Shown: positions 26,057 through 34,987 of the stretch, one piece after another
Layout of the letters: every line of letters starts with the position of its first letter
How positions within the stretch are numbered: the stretch's first letter is position 1
Source of the DNA: JAVBRD01 sp031548365
GTDB taxonomy: Bacteria; Bacillota; Clostridia; Christensenellales; UBA1750
NCBI GenBank assembly: GCA_031548365.1
Contig: JAVBRD010000003.1
Coordinates: 1 to 64,000 of the forward strand
DNA: 64,000 nt
Reading direction: 5' to 3'
Notes under the pieces: generated by a model
Told to the model about the DNA's origin: nothing
Seen by the model: only the letters and a program-made list of their open reading frames with translations
Database searches by the model: none
Position numbers and translations under genes: made by a program

Positions 26057-27406
26057 ATGAATGTCAAGCGGTATATGGGCGCCAGCGTCCAGGAGATCAT
26101 GTCCAAGGTGCGCATGGAGCTGGGTCCCGACGCGGTGATCCTGAGCCAGAGGAGCGTGCGCAAGCAGGGCCTCATGGGCTGGTTTCAACCGCCCATGATC
26201 GAGGTGATGGTGGCGTTTGAAGAGGGGCGGGAGCCCCTGCGCCCCGCGCCCAAGCCAAAGCCGAAATATCCGCCCATTCCCGCGCAGACGCCGCGCGCCG
26301 GGGACAAGCCGGTCATCCCGCCCCCGCAAACATCGGGCGTGCCCACCGCGCAGGCGCGCGCGGCGGCGAGCGCCATCGCCGAGGTCTTAAGCGGTCAGCG
26401 GGGCAAGCAGGGCGCGATTGTCCCGCCCGTATTCCTCGCGCCCGATGAGATGCCGGCGCGCACCCCCGCGCAGGACGACCTGTCGCGTCCGTCGCCCGCG
26501 GCGCGCGCGTCCGCGCCCGATCAGGATTTGGTGCGCAAGGTCGACCGTTTGAGCGAGATGCTCTCCAATGTGTCGCTCAACCTGACGTCGCTTTCCTCCT
26601 CCGGCTCTGTCGCGTCCTCGCTGTCCTCCGACATCGGCCCGCTGTACCTCCGCCTGATCGAGCAGGAAGTCAGCCCCGACCTCGCGCTCACCCTCGCGCG
26701 CGAAGGGGAACGGCTCGCGCGGGAGGAAGGGATGGCGGCGTTCGAGGCGATGAAGACCGCCGTGGCGAACTGCCTTGGCGAAGGCGCGCCCCTTAAGCCG
26801 GGCAAGGCGCGCCAGCAGGTGGTTCTCATGGCGGGGCCCACGGGCGTGGGCAAGACGACCACGCTCATCAAGCTCGCGGCGCTTCAGTCGGTCAAGGAGA
26901 ACCGGCGCATCGGCATCATCAACGCGGATACGTATCGCATCGGGGCCAAGGAACAGATCGCGACCTACGCGGAGATTCTGGAAGCGCCGCTCTCGGTCGT
27001 CTACGAGACGGACGGGCTGACGGGCGCCATGCGCGCCCAGCGCGACCGCGACGTGCTGTTCATCGACACCGCGGGCAAGAAGCCCTCGGACGAGAAGCAC
27101 AAGGAGGACGTGCGCAAAATCATCAAGACATGCAAGCCCGACCGGATTTTCGTCATCGTATCCTCGGCGACCGGCAACCGCGCGTGCATGGAGATCGTTC
27201 GGAACTGCGAGTATCTGAAAGACTACAGCCTGATCTTCACCAAGGTGGACGAAGCGCCCAGCCTGGGCGTCATCCTCAATGTGGCGCACAGCTCGGGCAT
27301 GCCGGTGGCGTACCTGACGTTCGGGCAGAAGGTGCCCGACGACATCGGCGCCGCGGACACCGGGAAAATCGCCTCCGCGATACTGGGAGAAGGTGAGGCA
27401 TGGTAG
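26057..27406 (+). CDS. flhF: Flagellar SRP-type GTPase FlhF
   Basis: GTPase that helps set flagellar position and number. Residues 1-75 form the B domain (MNVKRYMGASVQEIMSKV), followed by a Pro/Ala-rich linker (about 70-165), an N domain, and the G domain with P-loop GPTGVGKTTT, FIDTAGKKPSD and the TKVDE specificity motif. The length of 449 aa is usual. It overlaps flhG by 7 bp. Confidence 0.96.
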   Translation: MNVKRYMGASVQEIMSKVRMELGPDAVILSQRSVRKQGLMGWFQPPMIEVMVAFEEGREPLRPAPKPKPKYPPIPAQTPRAGDKPVIPPPQTSGVPTAQARAAASAIAEVLSGQRGKQGAIVPPVFLAPDEMPARTPAQDDLSRPSPAARASAPDQDLVRKVDRLSEMLSNVSLNLTSLSSSGSVASSLSSDIGPLYLRLIEQEVSPDLALTLAREGERLAREEGMAAFEAMKTAVANCLGEGAPLKPGKARQQVVLMAGPTGVGKTTTLIKLAALQSVKENRRIGIINADTYRIGAKEQIATYAEILEAPLSVVYETDGLTGAMRAQRDRDVLFIDTAGKKPSDEKHKEDVRKIIKTCKPDRIFVIVSSATGNRACMEIVRNCEYLKDYSLIFTKVDEAPSLGVILNVAHSSGMPVAYLTFGQKVPDDIGAADTGKIASAILGEGEAW

Positions 27407-28278
27407 ACCAGGCACAGAGCCTGCGCGACATCATGCTCAAAAAGAAGGTCGCGCAAGAGCCCCCCAAGACTGTTTTTCTGGCCGTGGCGAGCGGCAAGGG
27501 CGGGGTGGGGAAATCGGTGATCACGGTCAACATCGCCATCGCTTTCGCTCAGCGCGGCAAGCGCGTGCTCATCATCGACGCCGACTTTGGCTTGGCGAAC
27601 GTGGACGTCATGCTGGGCGTGAACGCGAAGTATAATCTATCGCACGTCATTCAGGGTACGGTGGACATTCAGGACGCGGTGTCCGAGGGGCACATGGGCG
27701 TGAAGTTCATCTCGGGCGGCTCCGGGCTTGACGAGCTGATGAACCTCGACGAAGAGGCCATGGCGAAGCTCATCGAGCGGTTCTCAACGCTGAGCGGGGT
27801 GGCCGATATCATCATTTTCGATCTGGGCGCGGGCGTGAACGACCGCATATTGCAGGTCATCCACGCGTGCAGCGAGGCCATCGTGGTCATGACGCCCGAG
27901 CCGACGTCCATTCTGGACGCGTACGCGCTCATCAAGGCGCTCTTCCGCTCGCGGGACTGGCCCAGCATCCGTCTGGTGGTCAACCGCGCCGAAACGCCGC
28001 AGGAAGGCGTGACGACGCTGAGCAATTTCGTTTCAGTATCCAGAAAATATATCGGGGATGAGATGCCGCTCTCGGCGCTGGGGCATGTGGTGCACGATCA
28101 GGCGGTGCCGCGCGCTGTGCGCTCACAGACGCCGCTCCTCCTGAGCAGCCCCTCCTCGCCCGCGGCGATCGACATCAACAACCTGGCCGACCGGTACCTC
28201 TCGCTCCCGGAAAAACCGGGACCCAGCGTGGGGATCAGGGAGTTTTTCACCCGCTTTTTTCGGAAAAGCGCCGGATAA
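27400..28278 (+). CDS. flhG: MinD-like ATPase FlhG (YlxH)
   Basis: P-loop ATPase of 292 aa that controls flagellar number with FlhF. The deviant Walker A is ASGKGGVGKS, with DADFGLANVDVMLG and DLGAGVND. The usual FlhF-activating N-terminal helix is represented by SLRDIMLKKK (about residues 7-16). A C-terminal amphipathic segment (FFTRFFRK) suggests membrane contact. Confidence 0.95.
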   Translation: MVDQAQSLRDIMLKKKVAQEPPKTVFLAVASGKGGVGKSVITVNIAIAFAQRGKRVLIIDADFGLANVDVMLGVNAKYNLSHVIQGTVDIQDAVSEGHMGVKFISGGSGLDELMNLDEEAMAKLIERFSTLSGVADIIIFDLGAGVNDRILQVIHACSEAIVVMTPEPTSILDAYALIKALFRSRDWPSIRLVVNRAETPQEGVTTLSNFVSVSRKYIGDEMPLSALGHVVHDQAVPRAVRSQTPLLLSSPSSPAAIDINNLADRYLSLPEKPGPSVGIREFFTRFFRKSAG

Positions 28279-28279
28279 T

Positions 28280-28309
28280 TTGTCAACCTACCCGGGTTTG
28301 CTGTATACT
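28280..28309 (+). promoter_or_regulatory. Sigma-A-type promoter of the PilZ gene
   Basis: TTGTCA (28280-28285) and TATACT (28304-28309) are 18 bp apart. The site begins just after the flhG stop, so the PilZ gene has its own start about 17 bases before its leader end. Confidence 0.65.
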
Positions 28310-28332
28310 GGAATGGATATGGGGGGCGGGAC

Positions 28333-28989
28333 ATGGATTTGCGAAAGACGCTCATCCTTGGCGAGCGCATGGACGTGACGATCGACAAGGCGAGCTACAA
28401 ATCGGTTTTACAGGATTTTGAAAGCGAGACGATTTTGCGCGTCTCTCAGATCACCGTGCGCACAGTGCCGGTTTTCGTGGCCGAAGGGACTGAGGCGCAG
28501 CTCGTGTACTTTCGGCAGGACAGCGGCATGTACTTCTTTCAGGCCGTGATGCTCGGGTACGTCAGCGACGGCAGCATCCGCCTGATGCGCTTTGAGGCGC
28601 GCGGGGAACCCATCCGCTTCCAGCAGAGGCAGAGCTTCCGCCTCAATGTTCGTCTGCCCGCGCGCATTTGGTACCGCGACAAGCAGCTGCCCGCCGACGC
28701 GCAGGAAGTCGAACTGAGCCTTTACACAAACGATTTGTCGTGCACGGGCATACAGTTTGAGACGGATGCGCCCATCGCCGTGGGCCAGCAGATCAACTGC
28801 GAGATCAGCGTCAACGCGGAGACGTCCATCAGCGCGTTTTGCGAGGTGCGCCGGTGCATTGAAATCGCTGCGGGCCGAGGCGTGGCTTACCGCGTGGGCG
28901 TGCAGTTCATGAACCTTTCCGCGCGCATGCAGCGCCACATCTCGAAATACATCATGACCGAGCAGATCAAGATGCACAAACGGCTGTAA
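28333..28989 (+). CDS. PilZ-domain c-di-GMP effector (YcgR type)
   Basis: The 218-aa protein has an N-terminal YcgR-like beta domain (about 1-95) and a C-terminal PilZ domain. Both c-di-GMP-binding motifs are intact: RQSFR (R-x3-R) near residue 100 and NDLSCTGIQF (D/N-x-S-x-x-G) near 137. YcgR proteins bind the flagellar motor and slow it when c-di-GMP is high. Its own promoter and a terminator after it make it a separately controlled unit inside the flagellar region. Confidence 0.92.
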   Translation: MDLRKTLILGERMDVTIDKASYKSVLQDFESETILRVSQITVRTVPVFVAEGTEAQLVYFRQDSGMYFFQAVMLGYVSDGSIRLMRFEARGEPIRFQQRQSFRLNVRLPARIWYRDKQLPADAQEVELSLYTNDLSCTGIQFETDAPIAVGQQINCEISVNAETSISAFCEVRRCIEIAAGRGVAYRVGVQFMNLSARMQRHISKYIMTEQIKMHKRL

Positions 28990-29051
28990 GCCGCGGGAGC
29001 GAGCGGAGGCCTATTTGTCGCCGCGCGATTTCCGCGAATCGCGATCAACAC

Positions 29052-29076
29052 AGCGATGATGCTCTCATCGCTTTTT
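29052..29076 (+). terminator. Intrinsic terminator after the PilZ gene
   Basis: A perfect 8-bp stem, AGCGATGA with TCATCGCT, a 5-base loop and then TTTT. It lies 63 bp after the PilZ stop and 61 bp before fliA. Confidence 0.7.
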
Positions 29077-29136
29077 CGCGGGCATCCCGGGCGGCGGGTG
29101 GAATGAAGGCACAGGCAATGACTGGAGTGTGATGGT

Positions 29137-29889
29137 GTGCAAACAAAAAATGAACCGGTGGAAACGCTGTGGGAACGTTTTGCGGCGCACCGCGACACGG
29201 AGACGAAGAACAAGCTCGTCGTCCACTACCTGCCGCTCGTCAAGTCCGTCGTGCTCAGGATGATGCCCGCGCAGCACATGCACAACCACTACGACGATTT
29301 GATCAGCTGCGGCGTGCTGGGGCTGATGAACGCGATCGAGCGTTATGACATCACGCGCGAGGTCAAGTTCGACACCTACGCGTACATGCGTATCCGCGGG
29401 GAGATCATCGACAACCTGCGCAAGCAGGACTGGGCGCCATCCAACCTCAGGCGCCAGATCACGCAGATTTCGCGCGCGATGGACGAGATTGAGATGCAGA
29501 GCGGAAGCACCGCGTCAGACGAGGACATCGCGAGCTTTTTGAGCATGGACGTGGGCACGGTCGGCCAGATCATGGAAAAAGCGCACGCGTTCAACATGCT
29601 ATACTTCGAGGACATGCTCTCCGAGAACTACGCCGACGACGACGCGCTTCAGGACCTTGACTCCTCGCCAACGATGCAGCTGGAAAAGGAAGAGCTCAAA
29701 ACCGAGCTCGCGGGGCTGATTGAGAAGCTGCCGAGGAACGAGCGGCTCGTCATCACGCTGTACTACTTTGAGGAGCTACCCTTCAGGGACATCGCGCAGG
29801 TGATGGGCGTTTCCGTCTCGCGCATCTCGCAGATCCACTCCAAGGTGCTCATGAAGATCAAAACCATGCTCCAGCGGTATTACCAGTGA
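29137..29889 (+). CDS. fliA: Flagellar sigma factor FliA/SigD (sigma-28)
   Basis: Sigma-70 family protein of 250 aa. Region 2 is VHYLPLVKSVV, DDLISCGVLGLMNAIERYD and FDTYAYMRIRGEIIDNLR. Region 4 is LPRNERLVITLYYFEELPFRDIAQVMGVSVSRISQIHSK. This layout is that of FliA/SigD. It starts at GTG 29137. It would read the sigma-28-type site upstream of cheC. No flgM anti-sigma gene is seen in the window. Confidence 0.95.
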   Translation: MQTKNEPVETLWERFAAHRDTETKNKLVVHYLPLVKSVVLRMMPAQHMHNHYDDLISCGVLGLMNAIERYDITREVKFDTYAYMRIRGEIIDNLRKQDWAPSNLRRQITQISRAMDEIEMQSGSTASDEDIASFLSMDVGTVGQIMEKAHAFNMLYFEDMLSENYADDDALQDLDSSPTMQLEKEELKTELAGLIEKLPRNERLVITLYYFEELPFRDIAQVMGVSVSRISQIHSKVLMKIKTMLQRYYQ

Positions 29890-29909
29890 CACATAAGGTG
29901 GAGGACACG

Positions 29910-31490
29910 ATGGCGCAGCGGAATTTTACTTTGAACTATACGCCGGACGGGGTCTTTCTCACTGTTTTTCGCAGGGAAGCGGGGGATGACAAGCTCATCT
30001 CCGCGTATCTGTTGCGCAAACACCTCCAGGCATTCAACCTGCGCGACGTGATGACCGCCTATCTTTCCGGCAAAGACAGCGTGCTGATTGCGCCCAAACA
30101 AGCGGAAAGCGTGCTGGACGACGAGGTCGGCGTTCAGGTAAAGCCCGACGGAAGCGCGGCGCACGCCGTGCTGGATATGGGCGACGAAGCCGGCGCGCGA
30201 ATGACCGCGGAGAAAATCCTGTCCGCGCTTTTCGCGGCGGGCGTGTCCAGCGGCATCAACGCCGAAGCGGTTCAGGCGCTCGCGCGCGATCCGGTGTACG
30301 GCCGGCGCGTGGAGGTCGCGTCTCAGAAACCGCCCGTGAATGGCCGGGACGGATTCGTGCGGTACCACTTCGCGCTGACGCACTCCAACATGCCCAAGGA
30401 CACCTCCGACATCCGCGTCGATTACCGCGAACTCGATGTGTTCGAGGACGCCTCCCCCGGACAGCTGCTGGCGACGCGCACGCCCGCCACCAGCGGCGAG
30501 GACGGGTTGACCGTGACGGGCAGGGCGCTTCCGGCCAAACCGGGAAAACCCGCGAACATCCTCTGCGGCGGACACACCGCGCTCTCCGAGGACGGAGGGG
30601 AGCTGCACGCGACAAAGGGCGGGCGCGTTGACCTGATCAATGGGCGCGTCGTGGTGTCGGATACGCTTCTGATCAAAGAGAGCGTGGATATGTCCACGGG
30701 CAACATCACGTTTGACGGCAACGTCACCATCAAGGGCGCGGTCATCAACGGCATGACGGTCAAGGCGACCGGGAGCGTGGAGGTCGGCGGGATTGTCGAG
30801 GCGTCCTCGATCGAAGCGGGCGGAAGCATCATCTTAAAGCAGGGCGTGCTGGGCATGGACAAGGCGGAGCTTCGCGCCGGCGGCGACGTGGTCGCGCGGT
30901 TCATTGAGCACGCCAAAGTCGTCGCGGTGGGTTCAATCGACGCCGACGTCATCATCCATTCCGACGTGATGTGCGGCAAGCGCATCAAGGCCGTGCGCAA
31001 CAAGGGTACGATCCTTGGCAGCAACGCGCGCGCGGGCGACGAGATCGTGTGCAAAGTTGCGGGCTCGGAGACGTTCTCCCAGACGCTCCTGGAAATCGCG
31101 CTTGATCCGAGGCGCTTTGAGCAGCTCAAAGAGGCCAAGGAACAGTACGTAAAGCTTGAGCGCGACAACGACAAGACCATTCAGACGCTCGCGCTGCTTG
31201 AAAAGCGCCCGCCAACCCCGGAGGGCGAGGCGATGATCGGCCGCCTGCGTAGCACGCTGTCCGCGCAGAGGCAGAAAATTGTCGAGCTGTACTACGAGAT
31301 CGAGGAATTTGAGAAAGCCAAAATGGAGATCATGTTTGGCAAGATCCATGTGCTTGAGCGCGCGAACGAGGGCGTGAAAATCGTCATAGGCGCGGCGACG
31401 CCCTACATCGTCAACCAGCCGGTGCCGTATGCCACATTCAGGCTGATCGACGACGCGGTCGCCATGGTTTCACTGGAATACAGCAAGTAA
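29910..31490 (+). CDS. FapA family protein (DUF342)
   Basis: The 526-aa protein has the FapA N-terminal region, a beta-helix-like repeat section (KESVDMSTGNITFDGNVTIKGAVINGMTVKATGSVEV-type hexads, about residues 240-400), and a C-terminal coiled coil (about 410-480). Such proteins are common next to sigD in Clostridia; their job is unproven. ATG 29910 is chosen because GTGGAGG lies 5 bases upstream. A GTG at 29886, which overlaps the fliA stop, is the alternative. Confidence 0.88.
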   Translation: MAQRNFTLNYTPDGVFLTVFRREAGDDKLISAYLLRKHLQAFNLRDVMTAYLSGKDSVLIAPKQAESVLDDEVGVQVKPDGSAAHAVLDMGDEAGARMTAEKILSALFAAGVSSGINAEAVQALARDPVYGRRVEVASQKPPVNGRDGFVRYHFALTHSNMPKDTSDIRVDYRELDVFEDASPGQLLATRTPATSGEDGLTVTGRALPAKPGKPANILCGGHTALSEDGGELHATKGGRVDLINGRVVVSDTLLIKESVDMSTGNITFDGNVTIKGAVINGMTVKATGSVEVGGIVEASSIEAGGSIILKQGVLGMDKAELRAGGDVVARFIEHAKVVAVGSIDADVIIHSDVMCGKRIKAVRNKGTILGSNARAGDEIVCKVAGSETFSQTLLEIALDPRRFEQLKEAKEQYVKLERDNDKTIQTLALLEKRPPTPEGEAMIGRLRSTLSAQRQKIVELYYEIEEFEKAKMEIMFGKIHVLERANEGVKIVIGAATPYIVNQPVPYATFRLIDDAVAMVSLEYSK

Positions 31491-31501
31491 GGGGTGAGCT
31501 C

Positions 31502-31825
31502 ATGCTCAAAGGGATTGATACGCAGGTTGCGTTCCAGCGCGTCAACGAGATGAACACGAAAGACTTGAGCGCGCAGCTCAAGCGCCCTGAGATCGTACAC
31601 GACCAGGCGGTTCAGATCGGCAACGCACAGGCGCAGCGCGAGGCGTCGCAGGTGGCCATGCTCGAGCAAAAGGATTCGGTGTCCATCAAGAACGAAGACC
31701 GGCGCAGGCGCGAGGCGAGTGAGAAGAAAAAGAAAAAGAACAAGAACGCTCAGGGCATCGTCGTTTCGCCCGAGGGGCTTGATCTCGACCAGATTCGCCG
31801 CAACGGCATGGATATCGAGGCGTAG
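31502..31825 (+). CDS. Hypothetical charged protein in the fliA-fapA operon
   Basis: A 107-aa soluble protein that I do not recognise. The N-terminal half is Gln/Ala-rich and helical; the middle carries a strong Lys run after RRRREASEKK (about residues 64-80), then a short non-basic tail. It follows fapA by 11 bp and precedes the membrane-anchored gene by 3 bp, so it is very likely expressed. Genes of similar size and charge occur at this place in other clostridial flagellar operons, as far as I recall. Confidence 0.75.
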   Translation: MLKGIDTQVAFQRVNEMNTKDLSAQLKRPEIVHDQAVQIGNAQAQREASQVAMLEQKDSVSIKNEDRRRREASEKKKKKNKNAQGIVVSPEGLDLDQIRRNGMDIEA

Positions 31826-31828
31826 GCG

Positions 31829-32365
31829 ATGGAACAATACGGATTTGTCGCGCTGGGCGCAGTGTTGCTGTTCCTCATCCTCTATTGGTACAAAAAAACG
31901 CCGCGCCCCGTGAGCCCCGCGCAAACGCAGGAAAAGCTCTTTGAACGCGAGGCGCGCCTGTTGAGGATGTATCAGAACCTCGAGGATCTGATGGATTCGT
32001 TTGAGTCGTATGTCGAGGAAGAGCAGGGCAAGATCGCGGCGGAGCGTAAGGCGGTTGAGGAAGCGGGGGCGCAAGCGCGCGTTGTTTGGGACGACGTGCG
32101 CAAGCGCGCGCTGGAACAGCCCACGCGCGTCAACCCGCCCAGGGCCGCGTCCGCCGCGCCCGCAAAGCCGGAGAGCGCAAAGCCCGATCCGGGCGAAGTG
32201 ATCGCGGCGCAGGACAATGCCCCGAGGCCGCCGTTAAGGCCGCGCAGCCAGAAGCGTGAGCGCGTGCTCTCGCTTCATGAGCAAGGCATGACGCCCGAGG
32301 ACATTTCCCGAGAAATGGGCATCGCCATGGCGGAGGTCATGCTGATCATCGGCTTGCAAGGCTGA
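31829..32365 (+). CDS. SwrB-like membrane-anchored protein (DUF6115 type)
   Basis: The 178-aa protein has one N-terminal membrane helix (FVALGAVLLFLILYWY), a coiled coil (about 30-85), a Pro/Ala-rich linker and a C-terminal helix-turn-helix-like module (RVLSLHEQGMTPEDISREMGI). Layout and position shortly after sigD match Bacillus SwrB, which promotes assembly of the basal body and export gate. Sequence identity over the linker cannot be expected. It closes the flagellar locus. Confidence 0.7.
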   Translation: MEQYGFVALGAVLLFLILYWYKKTPRPVSPAQTQEKLFEREARLLRMYQNLEDLMDSFESYVEEEQGKIAAERKAVEEAGAQARVVWDDVRKRALEQPTRVNPPRAASAAPAKPESAKPDPGEVIAAQDNAPRPPLRPRSQKRERVLSLHEQGMTPEDISREMGIAMAEVMLIIGLQG

Positions 32366-32422
32366 ATATGCGCATGAGCCGCGCTTGCGGCGTAGTTTGG
32401 CGGACACAAGGGGGATTGCGCC

Positions 32423-33442
32423 GTGATATCCAAGGAAATCGTCTTAAGGAACCTCAACTTTGACAAACCGCCGCGCATCGCGTTTGACTTTAACGCGCCC
32501 GGACCCAAGGACATCGCGCACATCGCGCCGGCGCGCATCACCCCGCTTGAGGACGGACGCTATGACAGCTGGGGAAAGCACCCGGAGCTGATGATAAAGA
32601 CCGGCTTTGATGGCGAAATGAAGCTGGACGCGTTCGGCAACATCCTGGGGCGGTTTGAGGGGAAGACAAAGGGCGAGTGCATTGCGGGCGTGCTGGAGCG
32701 AGACTTTGACGACATCCGGCGCTATGAGTTTCAGCCGCTGAGCGATGAGTACGATCAAAAACTCGACGCGCTCCTCGCTCCGCATCGCGGCAAGTACATT
32801 CTGGGCGGTGTGCCGGTCTCGGTCTTTTCCACGTTCCGGGACATGCGGCGCATGGAAAACGCGCTCCTGGACACCATCGAGTACCCGGAGTACATCGCGC
32901 TCCTGCTTGAAAAAGTGTGCGCCGTGGCCGAGGAAACGATCGCGCGCGCCGCGCGCCACGGCTTTGACGGCGTGCTCATGGGGGATGACTGGGGAACGCA
33001 GATCGCCCTGTTCATCAGCCCCAAGGCGTTTCGCGCGATCTTTTTGCCCGCGTACAAGCGCATCGCCGACGCGGCGCACCGCGCGGGCCTGCACTTCATG
33101 CTTCACTCGTGTGGTTTCATCTCCGAGGTGATCGGCGACTTCATCGACGCGGGCGTCGACGCGCTCCAGCTCGATCAGCCCGAGCTTTCGGATGTCTCGC
33201 GCATCGCCAAGCTGTACGGCGGCCGCGTCACGCTGTACAGCCCTGTGGATATACAAAAAATCCTGCAAACCGGCGATCGCGCCCTCATCGAGGCCGAGGC
33301 GCGGCACATGCTCCGCGAGTTCATGCCCCACGGCGGCGGGCTCATCGCCAAGGATTACCCCTCGCTGGGCGATATCGACGTGAGGGACGAGTGGGCCGCC
33401 TGGGCGCGCGATGTGTTTGTGAACGAGGGCGTGTTCAGATAA
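32423..33442 (+). CDS. Uroporphyrinogen decarboxylase family (UroD-like) protein
   Basis: A 339-aa TIM-barrel protein of the UroD/MtaA/CmuA superfamily. Visible landmarks are DGVLMGDDWGTQ (about residues 182-193), LHFMLHSCGFI and VDALQLDQPE. The HSCG motif is typical of the methyltransferase-like side of this family, where His and Cys can bind zinc. No haem genes adjoin, so a true haem role is unlikely. GTG start at 32423. It stands alone between the flagellar locus and a strong hairpin. Substrate unknown. Confidence 0.85.
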   Translation: MISKEIVLRNLNFDKPPRIAFDFNAPGPKDIAHIAPARITPLEDGRYDSWGKHPELMIKTGFDGEMKLDAFGNILGRFEGKTKGECIAGVLERDFDDIRRYEFQPLSDEYDQKLDALLAPHRGKYILGGVPVSVFSTFRDMRRMENALLDTIEYPEYIALLLEKVCAVAEETIARAARHGFDGVLMGDDWGTQIALFISPKAFRAIFLPAYKRIADAAHRAGLHFMLHSCGFISEVIGDFIDAGVDALQLDQPELSDVSRIAKLYGGRVTLYSPVDIQKILQTGDRALIEAEARHMLREFMPHGGGLIAKDYPSLGDIDVRDEWAAWARDVFVNEGVFR

Positions 33443-33457
33443 ACTAAGCTGTGAATA

Positions 33458-33490
33458 GGAACCCCGAAACGCTTTGCGTTTCGGGGTTCC
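33458..33490 (+). terminator. Strong 14-bp hairpin after the UroD-like gene
   Basis: GGAACCCCGAAACG pairs perfectly with CGTTTCGGGGTTCC around CTTTG. No T tract follows, so Rho-independent release may be weak. The 172 bp between the UroD-like gene and the next gene (33443-33614) hold nothing else I can name. Confidence 0.6.
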
Positions 33491-33614
33491 GTGCGTGAGG
33501 TCAAACCAGTTGCTGGCGCGCAGGCTTCTCGTCAAAGCCAGTCGGAAACGTCAGGTTGTTCTCAGAGGAACGCCGAAGCAAAATCGACAAGTCGTTATTC
33601 GGTGATGTCTGCGG

Positions 33615-34154
33615 TCAGTTTTGCTTTTTTCGGCTCACGAGAAGGAGCGCGATGCCCAGCCCGACAAACGCGAGCGGCAGGAGCAGCTCAAGCGCCGGGC
33701 GTAAATAGGCGTTGAACAGATCGCGCGGGATGTAGCGGTTGACAATGACCGAAAACAGGCTGATGGCGCCAATGACCGTCAGCGCGCCGCCCAGGATCAG
33801 TTTGCCGCGCCCTGATGCGGAAGGGAGGTTGAGCGGCACATCCAGCTCATCGACGTACCCGGGCATCTGCGCGCCCGAGCGGATGAGGCGGCAGGTGCGC
33901 ATGCTGTCAAAGTAGCTGTAAAAGTAGGTGATGGCCACGCCGGCGATGGCGGTTCCGGCCAGCAGACGCCCGATGCCATACAACGAGCCGAAGCAGGCCG
34001 CGCAGATGATGCCTGCCGCGAAAGCCGCCATCAGGACCGTGCCGCGCCGCATCAGTCCCTGGTACATGTGTCCCGCGCCGGGGACGAGCGAGCAGAGGAA
34101 GTTGACGAACGGATGGGGGAGCGCGCGCTGGGGCGCGTATGTCGGGTTGTTCAT
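33615..34154 (-). CDS. Multi-pass membrane protein of the ECF sigma module
   Basis: The 179-aa protein starts at ATG 34154 after GGGAGG. It shows a TM2-like motif (CSLVPGAGHMYQGLMRRG, about residues 16-33), two close hydrophobic segments (about 34-75), and two more near the C-terminus (about 113-133 and 153-173). It is the third gene of a minus-strand unit beginning with an ECF sigma factor; its start overlaps the preceding gene by 4 bp. Function unknown. Confidence 0.8.
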   Translation of the reverse strand: MNNPTYAPQRALPHPFVNFLCSLVPGAGHMYQGLMRRGTVLMAAFAAGIICAACFGSLYGIGRLLAGTAIAGVAITYFYSYFDSMRTCRLIRSGAQMPGYVDELDVPLNLPSASGRGKLILGGALTVIGAISLFSVIVNRYIPRDLFNAYLRPALELLLPLAFVGLGIALLLVSRKKQN

Positions 34155-34399
34155 GTGATACCTCCCAATGTTTGGACAAGCGCTGACATGTAGTCGATCA
34201 CGGGTGTACGAAACGCGATGAAGAGCGCGAGCCCTGCCGCGATGCAAAGGATGCCTGATTCGCGGAGCGTGAGCAGGCGATCGGAGAGCGCGGGGGGAGG
34301 CGCGCACGCGCGGTCCAGCACGCGCGCGGTGAAGCCATCGGGGACTTTGGGATCAGTGTAGCTTTTGAGCAGCCGGCTCAAGGAGTCCTTCTCGTTCAT
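34151..34399 (-). CDS. Small single-pass membrane protein, possible anti-sigma factor
   Basis: An 82-aa protein with an acidic/polar N-terminus (MNEKDSLSRLL), a PDGFTARVL segment and one membrane helix (ILCIAAGLALFIAF, about 52-66). It overlaps the 3' end of the ECF sigma gene by 47 bp and the next gene by 4 bp. Position and topology suggest a membrane-bound anti-sigma factor, though no zinc-binding HxxxCxxC motif is present. ATG 34405 (two codons longer) is possible. Confidence 0.65.
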   Translation of the reverse strand: MNEKDSLSRLLKSYTDPKVPDGFTARVLDRACAPPPALSDRLLTLRESGILCIAAGLALFIAFRTPVIDYMSALVQTLGGIT

Positions 34400-34952
34400 C
34401 GCCATCCTCCTCATTCGTTTCTTCGCGCCCGGTCAGCGCTCGATGCATCCGCGCGCGCGCCCGCCGCAGCCGGGTTTCCACACCTCTTGGCGAAAGCCCG
34501 AGGATCTCCGCGATCTGTGTCTGCGGCAGGCGCTGAAAGTAGAAGAGTTCGAGCACTTCCCGCTCGCGCGCTTTGAGCCGCTGGAGCGCCCGGTGCACCT
34601 CGTCCCGCCGTTCGTCCCTGAGCAGCCGCTCGTCCGCGTCCGCGCTGTCCGCGCGCTCGGGCGGGTGCGCCGAGAAGCTCAGCCACCGCGCCGCGGCTCT
34701 TTGGCGCACGGCGCTCTTCGCTTTGTTGAGCGCTACGCGGTAGAGCCATGTGGACAGGGACGAGTCGCCGCGAAAGGAGGGCAGGCAGCGGTAGATCAAT
34801 AGGAAAATGTCCTGCGCGAGGTCTTCGGCGTCAACGGGGCCGACAGCGCGATGGCACAGGGCGTAGACGCGCGCCCGGTAGGCTTCCACGAGCTCAGGGA
34901 ACCAATCAAGGCGGCCGCCGCGCAGGGCCATGAGCCACTGTTCCTCGCGCAC
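34353..34952 (-). CDS. ECF-type RNA polymerase sigma factor
   Basis: Region 2 reads DAEDLAQDIFLLIYRCLPSF and STWLYRVALNKAKS; region 4 reads RLKAREREVLELFYFQRLPQTQIAEILGLSPRGVETRLRRAR. This is the ECF (group 4) layout, about 199 aa. I take GTG 34952, 7 bases after GGGAGG; ATG 34967 would overlap that site. The overlapping downstream gene is a candidate anti-sigma factor. A possible autoregulated promoter lies at 34988-35014. Confidence 0.9.
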   Translation of the reverse strand: MREEQWLMALRGGRLDWFPELVEAYRARVYALCHRAVGPVDAEDLAQDIFLLIYRCLPSFRGDSSLSTWLYRVALNKAKSAVRQRAAARWLSFSAHPPERADSADADERLLRDERRDEVHRALQRLKAREREVLELFYFQRLPQTQIAEILGLSPRGVETRLRRARARMHRALTGREETNEEDGDEREGLLEPAAQKLH

Positions 34953-34987
34953 ACGACCGCCTCCCATTTTGTGATCACGCCTGTTTA

